Shown piece by piece: positions 1-5,222 of a stretch of 5,222 nt of DNA (position 1 is the stretch's first letter; the number at the start of each line of letters is the position of its first letter). The stretch spans positions 1 to 5,222 of the forward strand of contig JACPSA010000100.1 in NCBI GenBank assembly GCA_016193545.1, in the 5' to 3' direction. The notes below the pieces were generated by a model, which saw only the letters and a list, made by a program, of their open reading frames with translations, was not told where the DNA came from and did no database searches. The DNA comes from Chloroflexota bacterium (GTDB lineage: Bacteria; Chloroflexota; Dehalococcoidia; Dehalococcoidales; UBA2162). The position numbers and the translations under genes were made by a program.

Positions 1-547
1 TGGAGTAGGCAATAGCTTCAGCCGTCATTTCCCTGCCGTTCACCAGTCGGCTAGCCTCGCTCTTGGTGTTAAGACCAAAATGAATCCCTTTGCGAACATG
101 TAAAATAATAGTTTCGTCATCTGGGATCTCCCAGCTCTCAGCCAGAGCCGGAGTGAAGGCATCAAGAACGGGTGTCCAGTTTTCGAACTGATATTGGCCA
201 CTGCCGGCCGGCCCCTTGGCCCAGTCCCCCTTAAAAATGTCCTCATTGGTGAGAGCCACGGCATAGGCACTGGGCGCACTACTGTAAACGGTATCAAACT
301 TGCCAGCATCAAATGTAACTACCACGTAGTTAAGCACTCCGCCATACTTGGGTGCTTCCACTGCTGGTGTTATTGGCGCGGTTGGCGTCGTGGGCGCAGT
401 CGGTGTCGTGGGCGCGGTTGGTGTCGTGGGCGCAGTCGGTGTCGTGGGCGCGGTTGGTGTCGTGGGCGCTGCCGGAGCGCAGGACGCCAGCACCAGAGAT
501 AACATTAGCAGACAGCTCAGTAATAACCAGACATTCTTCCTTTGCAA
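1..547 (-). CDS. Extracellular solute-binding lipoprotein of a peptide/nickel-type ABC importer (SBP family 5), N-terminal part
   Basis: The first 182 codons of a minus-strand gene that continues past the left edge. I chose the TTG at 545-547: a full AAGGAGG ribosome site (553-559) sits five bases upstream, and a lipoprotein signal peptide follows at once (QRKNVW, a Leu-rich core, then lipobox L20-A21-S22-C23). Cys23 would be lipidated, anchoring the protein outside the membrane. Residues 27-56 are five perfect APTTPT repeats, a flexible linker. The mature domain starts near KYGGVLNYVV. LAESWEIPDDETIILHVRKG followed by VNGREMTAEAIAYS matches the family 5 pattern of a LAeSW...LRkG strand and an 'LTAEDV' helix; this is recognition from memory. 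Family members deliver oligopeptides, nickel or other solutes to a permease, and ligand specificity cannot be read here. An in-frame ATG at 602-604 would add 19 residues but has no ribosome site and hides the signal peptide. It lies 99 bases after the AOR gene, so it may be co-transcribed or have its own weak promoter. Confidence 0.88.
   Translation of the reverse strand, partial: MQRKNVWLLLSCLLMLSLVLASCAPAAPTTPTAPTTPTAPTTPTAPTTPTAPTTPTAPITPAVEAPKYGGVLNYVVVTFDAGKFDTVYSSAPSAYAVALTNEDIFKGDWAKGPAGSGQYQFENWTPVLDAFTPALAESWEIPDDETIILHVRKGIHFGLNTKSEASRLVNGREMTAEAIAYS
374..463 (-). repeat. In-frame 18-base tandem repeat (five copies) encoding the APTTPT linker
   Basis: Five contiguous 18-base units, each encoding Ala-Pro-Thr-Thr-Pro-Thr, sit directly after the lipobox region of the binding protein. 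Two versions alternate and differ only at synonymous sites in the last two codons (CCA ACC versus CCG ACT). The true period is therefore 36 bases, present about 2.5 times. The copy at the low-coordinate end (374-391) carries the few other changes (ACG for ACA, CCA for CCC). A degenerate continuation, APITPA, follows it. Unit length is a multiple of three, so copy-number change would lengthen or shorten the linker without a frameshift. This GC-rich repeat also creates spurious Gly/Val and Arg/Gly reading frames on the plus strand. Confidence 0.95.
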
Positions 548-552
548 TTTCG

Positions 553-559
553 CCTCCTT
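553..559 (-). promoter_or_regulatory. Ribosome binding site that fixes the TTG start of the lipoprotein gene
   Basis: The minus strand reads AAGGAGG, then five bases (CGAAA), then TTG. It is the only strong Shine-Dalgarno match near the N-terminus and selects the TTG at 545-547 over the in-frame ATG at 602-604. Confidence 0.8.
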
Positions 560-586
560 CTTACTTAAGAAATTTGAGATAATTGG

Positions 587-615
587 ATAGAGTTCAGACT
601 CCATTTAGAGGATTG
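587..615 (-). promoter_or_regulatory. Possible weak promoter for the solute-binding lipoprotein gene
   Basis: A perfect -35 hexamer TTGACA lies at 610-615 on the minus strand between the AOR stop codon and the lipoprotein start. At the usual 17-base spacing the -10 position reads only TGAACT (587-592), a poor match to TATAAT. The -35 may be coincidental, and transcription may instead read through from the AOR promoter. No convincing terminator with a T-tract is visible between the two genes. Confidence 0.25.
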
Positions 616-646
616 TCAAGCTCGGTGGCTGGCCGGTGAGAGCCGG

Positions 647-2611
647 TCAAGGTACTGATACGGGGACAGGCGGCAGGGCTAATATCCCTCTCCGTTCCAG
701 GTCTTGCCGTACGTAATCCAGACCAGCCTTATGCAATGCCTCCCCCGTTGGACTACCTTCCCTGTCCCATTCTTTCAGCTCATAATAACGGTCAAGCCAC
801 TTATTGAACAAAGCCCGGTCAATCTGCCGGTATGGCGGTTTATCCGACTTCTCGTAGAAAGAATCGGCCATGTCATCATCCTTACGCCTAATTCCTTCCC
901 GGACATTATAGGCGCGAACCAGATGGCCGATACGCTGGGCTATATCGGTTAGTCCCGCTTCATCGATATCCATACCGGTGGCAGCCGAGACTAATTCAGC
1001 CATCAAAGAACGATTATTTACGGGTGGAAATACCCCGAAGTTCGTCCAGAAGAAGCAGAACCCGGCGGCATCGGTGAGGGCCAGAATTTCCTCGTTATAG
1101 GACATGAACTGAATCATAGCTTCATAATCACGCCCAGAAGGGTCGAATTCACCCAGAAAATATTTCTTAAACTCCTCAGGATACTGGAAAAAGCCAGCTT
1201 TGATATAGGCCTCCCTTTCTTCCAGGGAGCGTTCCCACACTCCGTATGTCCCGCTCAACCCCCGGGTGCGGTCGGCTTTATCTATAGTAGCGATGGGTAA
1301 AGCCCGGTGAGGTAATCCCCTGACATCAAATGGTAACGGCTCCAGTTTTTTGGTGTGATAAGTATAGTTTTCAGCACCGCGCCCAATCCGCTGAGCCGCT
1401 ACATAAAGACCGTCAGCTAGGACGGCGCCGAATCCCTCACGCCGGGCAATCTTGTCAATAAGCGTATAGACTACCTCGGCATTGCCCCACGCCAGCTCCA
1501 TACCATCGGTATCTTCTTTGGTCAGGATACCCCGACGATAAAGGTCGATAGCAAAACCGATGTACTGGGACAGGGAAATATCATCGAAGCCGTGTTTCTG
1601 ACACAGGGCATAAAACTTCACCCCGTAATTAGGGTCCATGACCTGGGAATTAATGACACCAGCCGTATTCCACTGGCACTTACCAGCGACATGATAGCCA
1701 TCAAAGGGGACTACCCGTTTACACGGCGTGGAGCAATTGAAACAAGCCACATCTCTGGTCTTAACGCCTTTATAATAACCCTTGGTCATTCTGGCATAGT
1801 CTTTGACCTTTTGTTTCACTTCGGCAGAGACATCCCCGCTGAAATGGCCCACCGCACCCGGATTCCCTGATACCAACCCCGCCCCCAACCACATCTCTTT
1901 CCATTGCATTTCTCTTTTTATGATTGACCGCTCCAGAATCGGCTCAGACAGCTCAAACAGACGGCTACCATTAAAAACGTTGATGTCCTTTGTCCCGTGG
2001 ACGACAATCGCTTTTAATTTCTTATCCCCCATTACCGCCCCTCCCCCTCCCCGGCTGGCACTGACAGAATAGCTACCTTCGATACTGGCGGCACCAATCC
2101 GGTTCTCGCCGGCTAGACCAATAGATAAAATTTCAATGTCATCAACTTCCAGCTCTTCTTGAATGAGTCGCCGGGTTTCCTCATTACCCTTCCCCCAGAG
2201 GTGACTGGCATCCCGCAACTCCACATGGTCATCATTTACCCACAAATATACCGGCGTGGGCGACTTCCCGGAAAAGACGATGGTATCATAGCCAGCTGCC
2301 TTCAACTTGCCACCAAAAAAACCACCCACCGTGCAGTAATACTTGATACCCAGTACCGGAGACTTAAAGGTAATGATAGTGCGGTTGGCGCTCGGGACCA
2401 TAGTGCCGGTGAGAACGCCGGTGCCAACTATCAGCAGATTATCAGGAGAGTAGGCGTCAACTTCAGGAGGGACTCTGTCCCACAATATCTTGGCATTTAC
2501 CCCTTTGCCACCTAGAAAGGTTTCGAGTAGATTGCGGTCGGCGGCTTCTTTCTCAATACTCCCACGAGATAAATCTATCTCTAATGTAGCACCAGCCCAA
2601 CCGTAGAACAT
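647..2611 (-). CDS. Aldehyde:ferredoxin oxidoreductase-family tungsto/molybdoenzyme, resembling the BamB branch
   Basis: A 654-residue protein with ATG at 2609-2611 behind a GAGGGGG ribosome site. AOR enzymes use a bis-pterin tungsten (or molybdenum) centre and one [4Fe-4S] cluster, typically oxidising aldehydes to acids with ferredoxin, in the cytoplasm. Visible family marks: LGGKGVNAKILWD near 33-45; a NRTII..KSPVLG block near 76-88; SRGGGGAVMGDKKLKAI at 186-202 (pterin binding); Cys290, Cys293 and Cys297 as CxxCxxxC; and Cys519 in DAAGFC (514-519), the fourth cluster ligand. All four ligands are present, so the protein looks intact. Its length, ILWDRVPPEVDAYSPDNLL (42-60) and the C-terminal tail with LHKAGLDYVRQDLERRGI recall BamB, the active-site subunit of class II benzoyl-CoA reductase, more than the roughly 605-residue Pyrococcus AOR. 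That comparison is from memory. No BamC-like iron-sulfur gene, ferredoxin or MoaD-like gene adjoins it, so the substrate is unassigned and benzoyl-CoA reductase should not be claimed. It has its own strong promoter. Confidence 0.92.
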   Translation of the reverse strand: MFYGWAGATLEIDLSRGSIEKEAADRNLLETFLGGKGVNAKILWDRVPPEVDAYSPDNLLIVGTGVLTGTMVPSANRTIITFKSPVLGIKYYCTVGGFFGGKLKAAGYDTIVFSGKSPTPVYLWVNDDHVELRDASHLWGKGNEETRRLIQEELEVDDIEILSIGLAGENRIGAASIEGSYSVSASRGGGGAVMGDKKLKAIVVHGTKDINVFNGSRLFELSEPILERSIIKREMQWKEMWLGAGLVSGNPGAVGHFSGDVSAEVKQKVKDYARMTKGYYKGVKTRDVACFNCSTPCKRVVPFDGYHVAGKCQWNTAGVINSQVMDPNYGVKFYALCQKHGFDDISLSQYIGFAIDLYRRGILTKEDTDGMELAWGNAEVVYTLIDKIARREGFGAVLADGLYVAAQRIGRGAENYTYHTKKLEPLPFDVRGLPHRALPIATIDKADRTRGLSGTYGVWERSLEEREAYIKAGFFQYPEEFKKYFLGEFDPSGRDYEAMIQFMSYNEEILALTDAAGFCFFWTNFGVFPPVNNRSLMAELVSAATGMDIDEAGLTDIAQRIGHLVRAYNVREGIRRKDDDMADSFYEKSDKPPYRQIDRALFNKWLDRYYELKEWDREGSPTGEALHKAGLDYVRQDLERRGILALPPVPVSVP

Positions 2612-2615
2612 CTTT

Positions 2616-2622
2616 CCCCCTC
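2616..2622 (-). promoter_or_regulatory. Ribosome binding site of the AOR-family gene
   Basis: GAGGGGG on the minus strand, four bases before the ATG at 2609-2611. Its position supports this ATG; the family-typical N-terminus YGWAGATLEIDLSRG follows directly. Confidence 0.65.
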
Positions 2623-2679
2623 GTAGTCTGCTTTAAGCAATCTGAACCAGTTCTAAAAAAGGAAACCTACCTTAGTAAT

Positions 2680-2708
2680 ATTGTAGACCTGCTGTTATCT
2701 CCTGTCAA
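2680..2708 (-). promoter_or_regulatory. Strong sigma70-type promoter of the AOR-family gene
   Basis: The minus strand has a perfect -35 TTGACA (2703-2708), a 17-base spacer and a -10 TACAAT (2680-2685), one mismatch from consensus. The predicted start near 2673 gives a leader of about 60 bases before the ATG. This places the AOR gene in a transcription unit separate from the carboxykinase pair upstream. No operator palindrome is obvious around it. Confidence 0.75.
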
Positions 2709-2728
2709 CGCCTTGTAGGCAGGCTTTA

Positions 2729-2758
2729 GAAAACAGGTGAGGAGAAGATACGCTCACC
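2729..2758 (-). terminator. Possible intrinsic terminator of the carboxykinase operon
   Basis: Eight bases after the stop codon of the 205-residue protein, the minus strand has an inverted repeat GGTGAG (2753-2758) and CTCACC (2736-2741) with an 11-base loop, followed by TGTTTTCT. The stem is short (6 bp) and the T-tract is interrupted, so termination may be partial. Its position, between the gene end and the AOR promoter, is where a terminator would be expected. Confidence 0.45.
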
Positions 2759-2766
2759 AACAACAA

Positions 2767-3384
2767 TTACTTATCTGTCGCTGAACGGTTACGCAGCCAA
2801 CGGTGGATATCATCCAGGGCTGGTGGAGCTACACTAAAAACCTCAATGTCCTCGGGAAACTGCACCCGGTGACCTTCACGGATAAAGAACGTGGCCGCTT
2901 CACTATCCTTAATGGTCTCATCTATTCGCTTAGTGATATGTTCATATCTCTTTTTTAAAGCTTCAACAAAGAAATCAGAGACTATCTTAGCTACTTTTTC
3001 ACTGACGAATCCCATAACAAGATGCCTCTCCCAGTCCATACTCTCCTCAGCCAGTACTGTGTCTTCAATTGCTTCAAACTGGGCACCGTTCTGGCAATTC
3101 TCCCTGGCAATCTGGCAACTGGCCGGGCTTAATTTCTCCAGGACCTTGAGACCCTCTTCCCCGGCCATAGCTATTGATTCGTGGTACACACGGTCGACTT
3201 TACCTATTGTCGACTCCAGATTAGCTAAATGCTCTTTCACCTGCTGCCAGTAGAGATTAAACTTCTCGGTATATTCTGCAGGCGCATCTTCCCATGAGAA
3301 CAAAAGAGGAACGAGATACAGCTTCCTCTTATCCCGGAACTGGCTGGCTTCCGGTTTGCCTATTCTGCCCAATTCCTCAGCCAT
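2767..3384 (-). CDS. Unrecognised soluble, helix-rich protein encoded next to PEP carboxykinase
   Basis: I do not recognise this family. The gene encodes 205 residues from the ATG at 3382-3384, which has GGGAG five bases upstream. An in-frame TTG at 3394-3396 would give 209 residues and start two bases after the carboxykinase stop, but lacks a good ribosome site. No signal peptide, membrane segment or recognisable catalytic motif is visible. The sequence is charged and probably mostly helical, with possible coiled-coil stretches in the middle (EKFNLYWQQVKEHLANLEST; later VEALKKRYEHITKRIDETIK). Two cysteines lie seven residues apart (CQIARENC, 90-97), too few to suggest a metal cluster alone. 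The C-terminus is distinctive: FFIREGHRVQFPEDIEVF, then APPALDDIHRWLRNR. The 14-base gap to the carboxykinase gene and shared orientation imply one operon and translational coupling, so a role linked to that enzyme (partner, regulator or chaperone) is a reasonable but untested inference. Confidence 0.82.
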   Translation of the reverse strand: MAEELGRIGKPEASQFRDKRKLYLVPLLFSWEDAPAEYTEKFNLYWQQVKEHLANLESTIGKVDRVYHESIAMAGEEGLKVLEKLSPASCQIARENCQNGAQFEAIEDTVLAEESMDWERHLVMGFVSEKVAKIVSDFFVEALKKRYEHITKRIDETIKDSEAATFFIREGHRVQFPEDIEVFSVAPPALDDIHRWLRNRSATDK

Positions 3385-3398
3385 CTCGTCTCCCAAGA

Positions 3399-4997
3399 TT
3401 AACTCTTCGCGAAAACCCGCCTGACATTACGGTGGAGAGTACCACCTATTTTTTCGACAGATTCATATCTAATCCGGTTAAGCTCACCCTGTCTTTCCTC
3501 AAATTCACTGCGCGAATAGAGCTTCTCAGGCTGAAAGTAGATATCATCCACCGAGCGCACGGCTCTCGGCACCTTAAAACCTGTCGGAGAGTCTATCCAG
3601 TCTTCCAGTCCTCCTCTGAGCAGCGAATCCAATATCCCCATGGTAAATTCCAGCCGAATGTCTTTGTAATGCTCTCCTTCACCAATGCCACCGGTATTTA
3701 ACAAATAGTAATTCATATGGGGAAGACCTTTTAATATCTCATAGAAGATATTGGCGTGCTCGGCTAAATCGCCAGCCAGAAATGGGTCGTAGAAAAACTC
3801 ACTGCGGATGGTCCCGGCCCGGGTCGGGTCACCTGCTGAAGATTCCATCGCCTGACCTAAAATCATTAAGGCGGCGGCTTGCTCCCGTGTCAATTTTGAT
3901 ATTGCCGGAATCAGCGGTCCCCTGGTGATAAGGATAAAATTATCAACCTTATCCACATCAATATAGGGACTGGCATGCATAAAATCCCTTCTTAAGACTA
4001 CCGCTCTGCCGTTGGACGTTTTTTCCAGATTATAAAAGTCAAGGTCTCCGTCTCCTGTAACATAAACATTTTCACAAACGGTCTGCGGTTTTAATAAGCC
4101 ATAGAAGATTTCCGCCTGTTCCCCGGGATTAACCCCCTCCGTTTTGGCAAAGATACCCCCCGCCTCGAAACCATGGAAAGAGCCATCGGGCATGAGTGTC
4201 CCACCATCATCCTGAATTAGCCAGGACTTCTCCATCCCTTTTCTGGCTAGTATCTTGGAGGAGGTGGTTGTTTTGCCATTGGCACTCAACGCCACGAGTA
4301 ATGTTCGCGTCAACTGATAGTCACCACGCACTGATTGAAGGTAATCCTCCCGACAACCGGCATGAAGGAAGATACCCCCCTTCCTGCTCTTCGCTGCCCA
4401 ATCCTCAGCAGCAAAAACCCCTTTCTTATATTCGCCAATATAGTTGCCGTTCCGAATAATCTTGACATACCTGCCGTTATCGAGCATAGCTAAACGAATC
4501 GTGATATCCTTTTCAGGGAGAGGCTTTGTTTTGTTGGCAGCAAAGGCTTCATCAGCAAAGAACACAATCTGGTAGGTCGGCTCTTTAACTTCTCCTCGGC
4601 ATGGGATAAAAAGATGGCCACCACCGTAAGCAATATGAGCAAAACGCTCCGGCACAATTAACCTGACCGTGGTATTACTACTCTGATTGCCAACAATTCT
4701 ATCGATGCAAATCAATTTTTCTTGAGCCAGAACCTCTTCACACTGGGCTAACAGCTTTAGCTCTTCCTTACCAAAGACCTGGTCAACGCTATTCTTGGTA
4801 AACATGGCAGAACGGGAAGTAGGCTCACTTTCTGCCACAAAATTGTCATAAATTGTCTTCCTGACCCCGGGCTGCTTTTCCAAAAGCAGTCTTAACTCGT
4901 CATCGGAGGGATTATCGCTTAACCGATTCTCCTTAATCGCCCGCTGGCGAACTCTATCCGCTGTCTGCACAAATGCATTAAGATTAAATTTTGCCAC
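3399..4997 (-). CDS. pckA: Divergent ATP-dependent phosphoenolpyruvate carboxykinase
   Basis: A 532-residue protein, close to the usual 520-540 for the ATP-type family. The reaction is oxaloacetate + ATP to PEP + CO2 + ADP, reversible in the cytoplasm, linking the TCA pathway to gluconeogenesis or, in reverse, fixing CO2. Start is GTG at 4995-4997 with AGGAG six bases upstream. Aligned by eye with E. coli PckA from memory: Arg62 in TSRSA (cf. GRSP, Arg65); YIGEYKKG at 186-193 (cf. YGGEMKKG; Tyr207, Lys213); His212 in LHAGC (cf. His232); P-loop ALSANGKTTTS at 236-246 (cf. GLSGTGKTT) with Lys242 and Thr243; QDDG at 262-265 (cf. GDDE); FEAGGIFAKTEG near 277-288 (cf. FEGGCYAKTI); and Arg331 (cf. 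Arg333). The C-terminal YYLLNTGGIGEGE block is also typical. Main catalytic residues are kept, so it is probably active. The P-loop (Gly to Ala twice, Thr to Asn) and DDE to DDG changes mark it as divergent. It heads an operon with the 205-residue unknown. Confidence 0.9.
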   Translation of the reverse strand: MAKFNLNAFVQTADRVRQRAIKENRLSDNPSDDELRLLLEKQPGVRKTIYDNFVAESEPTSRSAMFTKNSVDQVFGKEELKLLAQCEEVLAQEKLICIDRIVGNQSSNTTVRLIVPERFAHIAYGGGHLFIPCRGEVKEPTYQIVFFADEAFAANKTKPLPEKDITIRLAMLDNGRYVKIIRNGNYIGEYKKGVFAAEDWAAKSRKGGIFLHAGCREDYLQSVRGDYQLTRTLLVALSANGKTTTSSKILARKGMEKSWLIQDDGGTLMPDGSFHGFEAGGIFAKTEGVNPGEQAEIFYGLLKPQTVCENVYVTGDGDLDFYNLEKTSNGRAVVLRRDFMHASPYIDVDKVDNFILITRGPLIPAISKLTREQAAALMILGQAMESSAGDPTRAGTIRSEFFYDPFLAGDLAEHANIFYEILKGLPHMNYYLLNTGGIGEGEHYKDIRLEFTMGILDSLLRGGLEDWIDSPTGFKVPRAVRSVDDIYFQPEKLYSRSEFEERQGELNRIRYESVEKIGGTLHRNVRRVFAKS

Positions 4998-5063
4998 CTA
5001 AATCTCCTTCTCCCTGAATTTATTTATTGGCTTCGTAACCTATCGGTAACCGCTAAACAAACA
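4998..5063 (-). other. Leader region of the carboxykinase operon with 11-base-spaced direct repeats
   Basis: Between the -10 element and the GTG start lies a leader of about 60 bases. It contains the ribosome site AGGAG (5004-5008) and a direct repeat of GTAACC (plus strand, 5035-5040 and 5046-5051) whose copies are 11 bases apart, roughly one helical turn. This spacing would suit a DNA-binding regulator near the transcription start, though a six-base repeat can arise by chance. Confidence 0.35.
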
Positions 5064-5072
5064 ATTATAGCA
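5064..5072 (-). promoter_or_regulatory. Extended -10 promoter of the carboxykinase operon
   Basis: The minus strand reads TGC then TATAAT: a perfect -10 hexamer (5064-5069) with the TGn extension (5070-5072). No good -35 hexamer is seen 16-18 bases upstream, as is common for extended -10 promoters. A second TATAAT lies 23 bases further upstream (5087-5092) without a matching -35. The predicted transcription start is near 5057. Confidence 0.55.
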
Positions 5073-5092
5073 TAAGGAAGATTATATTTTAC

Positions 5093-5222
5093 TCTGCTAA
5101 GCCATAACCCATCAAGTCAGCAGACAGATGCTTTTACCGATTTCTTGGTCGGGCAACATTTATTCAAGAACCCCAACCTCTAAAGTGATTATTGACCTAT
5201 CCCCCTGCCCCCTTCCCTTAAA
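5093..5222. other. Non-coding right end with a C-rich tract
   Basis: No gene is supported here. A plus-strand frame from ATG 5128 and a 20-codon minus-strand tail ending in TAA at 5160-5162 both run off the edge, but neither resembles a protein. The last bases (about 5200-5222) form a C-rich tract ending in TTAAA. It could be the left arm of a GC-rich intergenic palindrome of the kind scattered through many bacterial genomes; the matching G-rich arm would lie outside the window. Confidence 0.35.

Noticed and set aside
194..590. Plus-strand reading frames rich in Gly/Val or Arg/Gly repeats over the tandem repeat
   Set aside because: They are the complement of the APTTPT repeat. The minus-strand frame has a ribosome site, lipobox and recognisable binding-protein domain, so these are shadows.
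602..604. ATG as an alternative start for the lipoprotein gene
   Set aside because: It has no ribosome site, would bury the signal peptide behind 19 polar residues, and lies inside the possible promoter region. The TTG at 545-547 has a perfect Shine-Dalgarno site.
621..646. GC-rich hairpin after the AOR stop codon as a terminator
   Set aside because: The best stem (GGCT/AGCC or CCGG/CCGG) is only four base pairs and no T-tract follows.
2655..2673. AAGG/CCTT hairpin followed by a T-run in the AOR leader as an attenuator or riboswitch terminator
   Set aside because: A four-pair, AT-containing stem is too weak, and no aptamer-like structure or leader peptide is visible in the roughly 60-base leader.
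3294..3701. Plus-strand frame of 135 codons opposite the carboxykinase and its neighbour
   Set aside because: It spans the junction of two well-supported minus-strand genes and has no recognisable protein features.
5201..5222. G-quadruplex on the minus strand at the right edge
   Set aside because: Only three runs of three or more G are present, so a standard three-tier quadruplex is not supported within the window.
5128..5222. Partial plus-strand gene starting at ATG 5128 and running off the right edge
   Set aside because: It has no ribosome site, its translation is low-complexity Pro/Leu/Ser at the end, and it overlaps a likely intergenic C-rich tract.

Overview
The window looks like ordinary chromosomal DNA from an anaerobic bacterium. 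An aldehyde:ferredoxin oxidoreductase (AOR)-type tungsten/molybdenum enzyme points to anaerobiosis. A lipoprotein signal peptide, Shine-Dalgarno sites and sigma70-like promoters point to Bacteria. A Cys-Ala-Pro start followed by an Ala/Pro/Thr linker on a peptide-type binding protein, together with a divergent ATP-dependent PEP carboxykinase, reminds me of uncultured Chloroflexota (Dehalococcoidia). That placement is an impression from memory, not a result.

All four supported genes lie on the minus strand, so transcription runs from high to low coordinates. From right to left: a 225-base upstream region (4998-5222) with an extended -10 promoter; a divergent ATP-type phosphoenolpyruvate carboxykinase (3399-4997, GTG start); a closely spaced gene for an unrecognised soluble protein of about 205 residues (2767-3384), probably in the same operon; and a hairpin that may terminate that operon (about 2729-2758). 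Next comes a near-consensus promoter (TTGACA, 17 bases, TACAAT; 2680-2708) driving an AOR-family gene (647-2611) whose sequence recalls the BamB branch. After a 99-base gap comes the first 182 codons of an extracellular solute-binding lipoprotein (1-547, running off the left edge), whose linker is encoded by an 18/36-base tandem repeat.

The carboxykinase interconverts oxaloacetate and PEP at the TCA/gluconeogenesis junction, and its co-directional partner may act with it. The AOR-family protein is a cytoplasmic, ferredoxin-linked redox enzyme of unknown substrate with its own promoter. The binding protein would feed an oligopeptide/nickel-type ABC importer whose permease genes, if linked, lie beyond the left edge. 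I see no tRNA, rRNA, CRISPR array, insertion sequence or phage gene, and no convincing new multi-gene system. The points most worth a second look are the unknown carboxykinase neighbour, the altered ATP-site motifs of the carboxykinase, the unassigned AOR paralogue and the tandem-repeat lipoprotein linker.
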